Assembly: GCA_037179385.1 (NCBI GenBank) | Contig: CM074187.1 | Span: forward strand, 48,828,879 to 48,892,878 | DNA from: Holothuria scabra | Taxonomy: Eukaryota > Echinodermata > Holothuroidea > Aspidochirotida > Holothuriidae | Reading direction: 5' to 3' | DNA length: 64,000 nucleotides | Part shown: positions 42,101-45,100 of the stretch, piece after piece | How the letters are laid out: every line of letters starts with the position of its first letter | Position numbering within the stretch: position 1 is the first letter of the stretch | Notes under the pieces: model-generated | Database searches by the model: none | What the model was told of the DNA's origin: nothing | The model's input: only the letters and a program-made list of their open reading frames with translations | Translations under genes and position numbers: made by a program

Positions 42101-45100
42101 CTGCCTACATGATGTAAACATTGCTTTAAAAGATTCGTAGTGAACCACCCGAACTTTTCTGTAGCAAACACAGCTGGTTGGAACTAATTTCTTCTCAGCT
42201 GAACAGCTGATTGTTTAGAAATCACATCATGATGAAATCCAGCCCGGCGCTCTCCATATAGAACCTTCACGGTTGCTTAGGTGAAGTGTAAATAATGCTC
42301 TCAACTCCCACTGACCACTCTGCTCATTGACGTCTGACTACACTGAGATAAGCTCAAAGTTTCCCTATGTATTCACACTATGTTTTTATGGAGAAGAGTC
42401 TTCTGGCACCCTTTCTGCAATTTCATGGTCCACTAGGCCAGGGAGTCTTTATCTTAATGCAAAATTAATGAAGTGGAAATACCCTGAAAAAGGCCTAAAA
42501 ATCCGGGTTTTTGGAGCATCGGAGGAGTTAGCCTAATGTAACGTTCTGGCGTTTTATTTACAATGCTTTGACACAGCTTGCTGTGATATCAAGTGATGGT
42601 TATTTGACCTGTTAAAGTGTGTAATGGCTGTTGATGACAGGGGAATTGAAGGCTTTAGAAATCTGCAGAAATGTTCATATAATGATTTTCTTGTTGGCTA
42701 CTTCAATAAGTATAACAAGTGTCTTTTTGCAGTTTTTTCACACATACTTTAGTACAATTGTTATTAAGAAACACAGCATACCTAATTGAATAGATGCTGC
42801 CATTAGGGCTGTAAACGTACTCCCATCTAACTGACTAACTAACTAACCCATTAGGTCCCCATTTGACTTGGTGGTGTAAGCCATCAGGGAACATGATTGG
42901 TTGCTCCCCGAAATCACAAACAACCACTTCTGGTTCCCTAGGCAGCCAAAAAAATTACTCTTCTAAGTTAACTTGTAGACCTTTGAATCGACCACAAATA
43001 CATGTGCAGTGGTCCTTCCAAAACAGAACCTCAGTATCTTGTGTTAAGTTTCTATTGCTCAAGACAGTGTTTATAACCACAGAGCATCAGTTTTTTATGT
43101 AATATGTTGCCCTCATAATCATCTTCATGAGCCTGACAGATTGGTTAATTGGTACAACTTCATTTTTGTTAGAAAAGTGGTCTTCAGAATTGTAAATAAA
43201 GTCTACAATGTTTGACACACCTTACACACATTGACTGACCTCTCCTGGGTGTCAAAAGGTGCATCTTACTTGATATTAGTACAATATTGCCTTTAATTTG
43301 TACATTTCTCCCTGTAAATGAAATGCTGAATTTTGTACTTATTTTTGTGGTTCTTGGTTATAAAATTTGTAATTTTTGCTTTTGATGACGTGCAAACGGC
43401 CAAACATAGTTTTCACAGCACATTTTGTGATCATATCAAAGGGTCTCTAAACAATTGTTCTTTTTGTCATACAATATATAGTTTGAAATACTTTTTGATG
43501 TCTTTTTTTAGACGGCTACTAGTCATAGTGTCCACTACTGCGGTCAAACCTTACCACCATCATTTGACTCTGTTGGTCAAACTGCTGTTGTTTATTTTAA
43601 GACGGATATCAACTCAGCTGGAGCCGGATTTTCTCTTACTTACTTGATTGCAGGTATGTAAATTTTTCATCCCTTTCCTTGAAACATTTTGTTTTTGTGT
43701 ATTTACATCAAAATAATTCAGAAATTTTAAATTTAATTGCCAGTAAACATTCAGAGACTGTAACATTTGAATAGAATGCATTTGATTTTGCATGTTAATA
43801 TCTCCCATTGTAGCTTTAGTAACATCATTTCTCTTCTAGCTCATTTTTGTTCAATATGTGTATGTTTTTTCACATTTTAGATTGTAATCAAAACTTAACC
43901 AAAGCAAATGGGCAACTCACCAGTCCAGGGTACCCACGGGCCTACGACGTGGGGCATAATTGTACAACCAGGCTAACATCACCAGGAGGCTCATTTTTAA
44001 CACTGTACTTTGATGATTTTGAGCTAGAGAGCAGTGGAACCTGTGTATTTGATTATCTGAAGGTATACTGGTTTCAAATTCTTTTGCTCATTTGGTATAA
44101 AATAGACTGAATAATTACTTCTCATAATCTTAAAAGAGGACCCATGGGCCCTGTGCAGACCACAGCATGTATCAATTGGGCCAATGGAAGATCCCATGAG
44201 TACAGTGTTTTACAACTTAAACCATTAATTTTAACTTTCTAATTTTAATTTGTAGGTGTTAATGAAGGAAAAGCTATGCATTTGTGTATGTACATCATTA
44301 GGTGTGCTGTATGTAACATTTCTCTCGTTATTTCAAACATACATACATTGAGCCTTGAGCAAGAAGGTCAAAGAATTTTATAGTTATGATTTAACTGGAA
44401 TTCTATCTTAGGCTTCAAAGTTTCTCTAGATGCATAATTGAGTAATGCCTACCCCACCTCATTCCCAAGTCCCACTTTGTTTTGACTCTGTGTTCGTAAA
44501 GGGGAACATTTTTTCACTTCTTCCCTGCCTGCCTTCCTTTTTCTGTCCTTTCCATCCCCCCTGACATCTTCACTCCCTCCCACCCTCCCATTCATCCTTT
44601 TAAGCTTCCTTCTTTCCTTCCTTTCCTCTTTTCTTCTTCCCTCCATCCTCCTATCCTTTCTACCTCCCTTTCTCCATTCTTTCCTTACTTCCTTCCTTCA
44701 TTGGTCCCACCTTCTCATCCTTCCTCCCCCCTCCATCGCTCCCTTCCTTCCTTTCTTCTTTTCTTCCTCCCTTCCTTTCTTCCTTCCTTCATACACGCCT
44801 CTCACTCTCCCATCCACCCTCCTATCTTTCCTTCCTGGCTCCCTCCCATCCTCCCTTCCTCCCTCCATTCCTCCCACCCTCCCATCCTTCCTCCCCCCTC
44901 CATCCTTCCCTTCCTTCCTTCCTTCATACACAGCCTCTCACTCTCCCATCCACCCTCCTATCTTTCCTTCCTGGCTCCCTCCCATCCTCCCTTCCTTCCT
45001 CCATCTCCCTTTCTTTCCTTCCTCCCCCCCTCCCATTCTTGCTCTATCTTCTTCAGTGAAGCATTCACAAACTGTGATTGAAATATTATCCTTTATTTAC

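Noticed and set aside
44449..45081. Long frames on both strands in the CT tract
   Set aside because: Pyrimidine-only sequence lacks stop codons, so open frames arise from composition alone.
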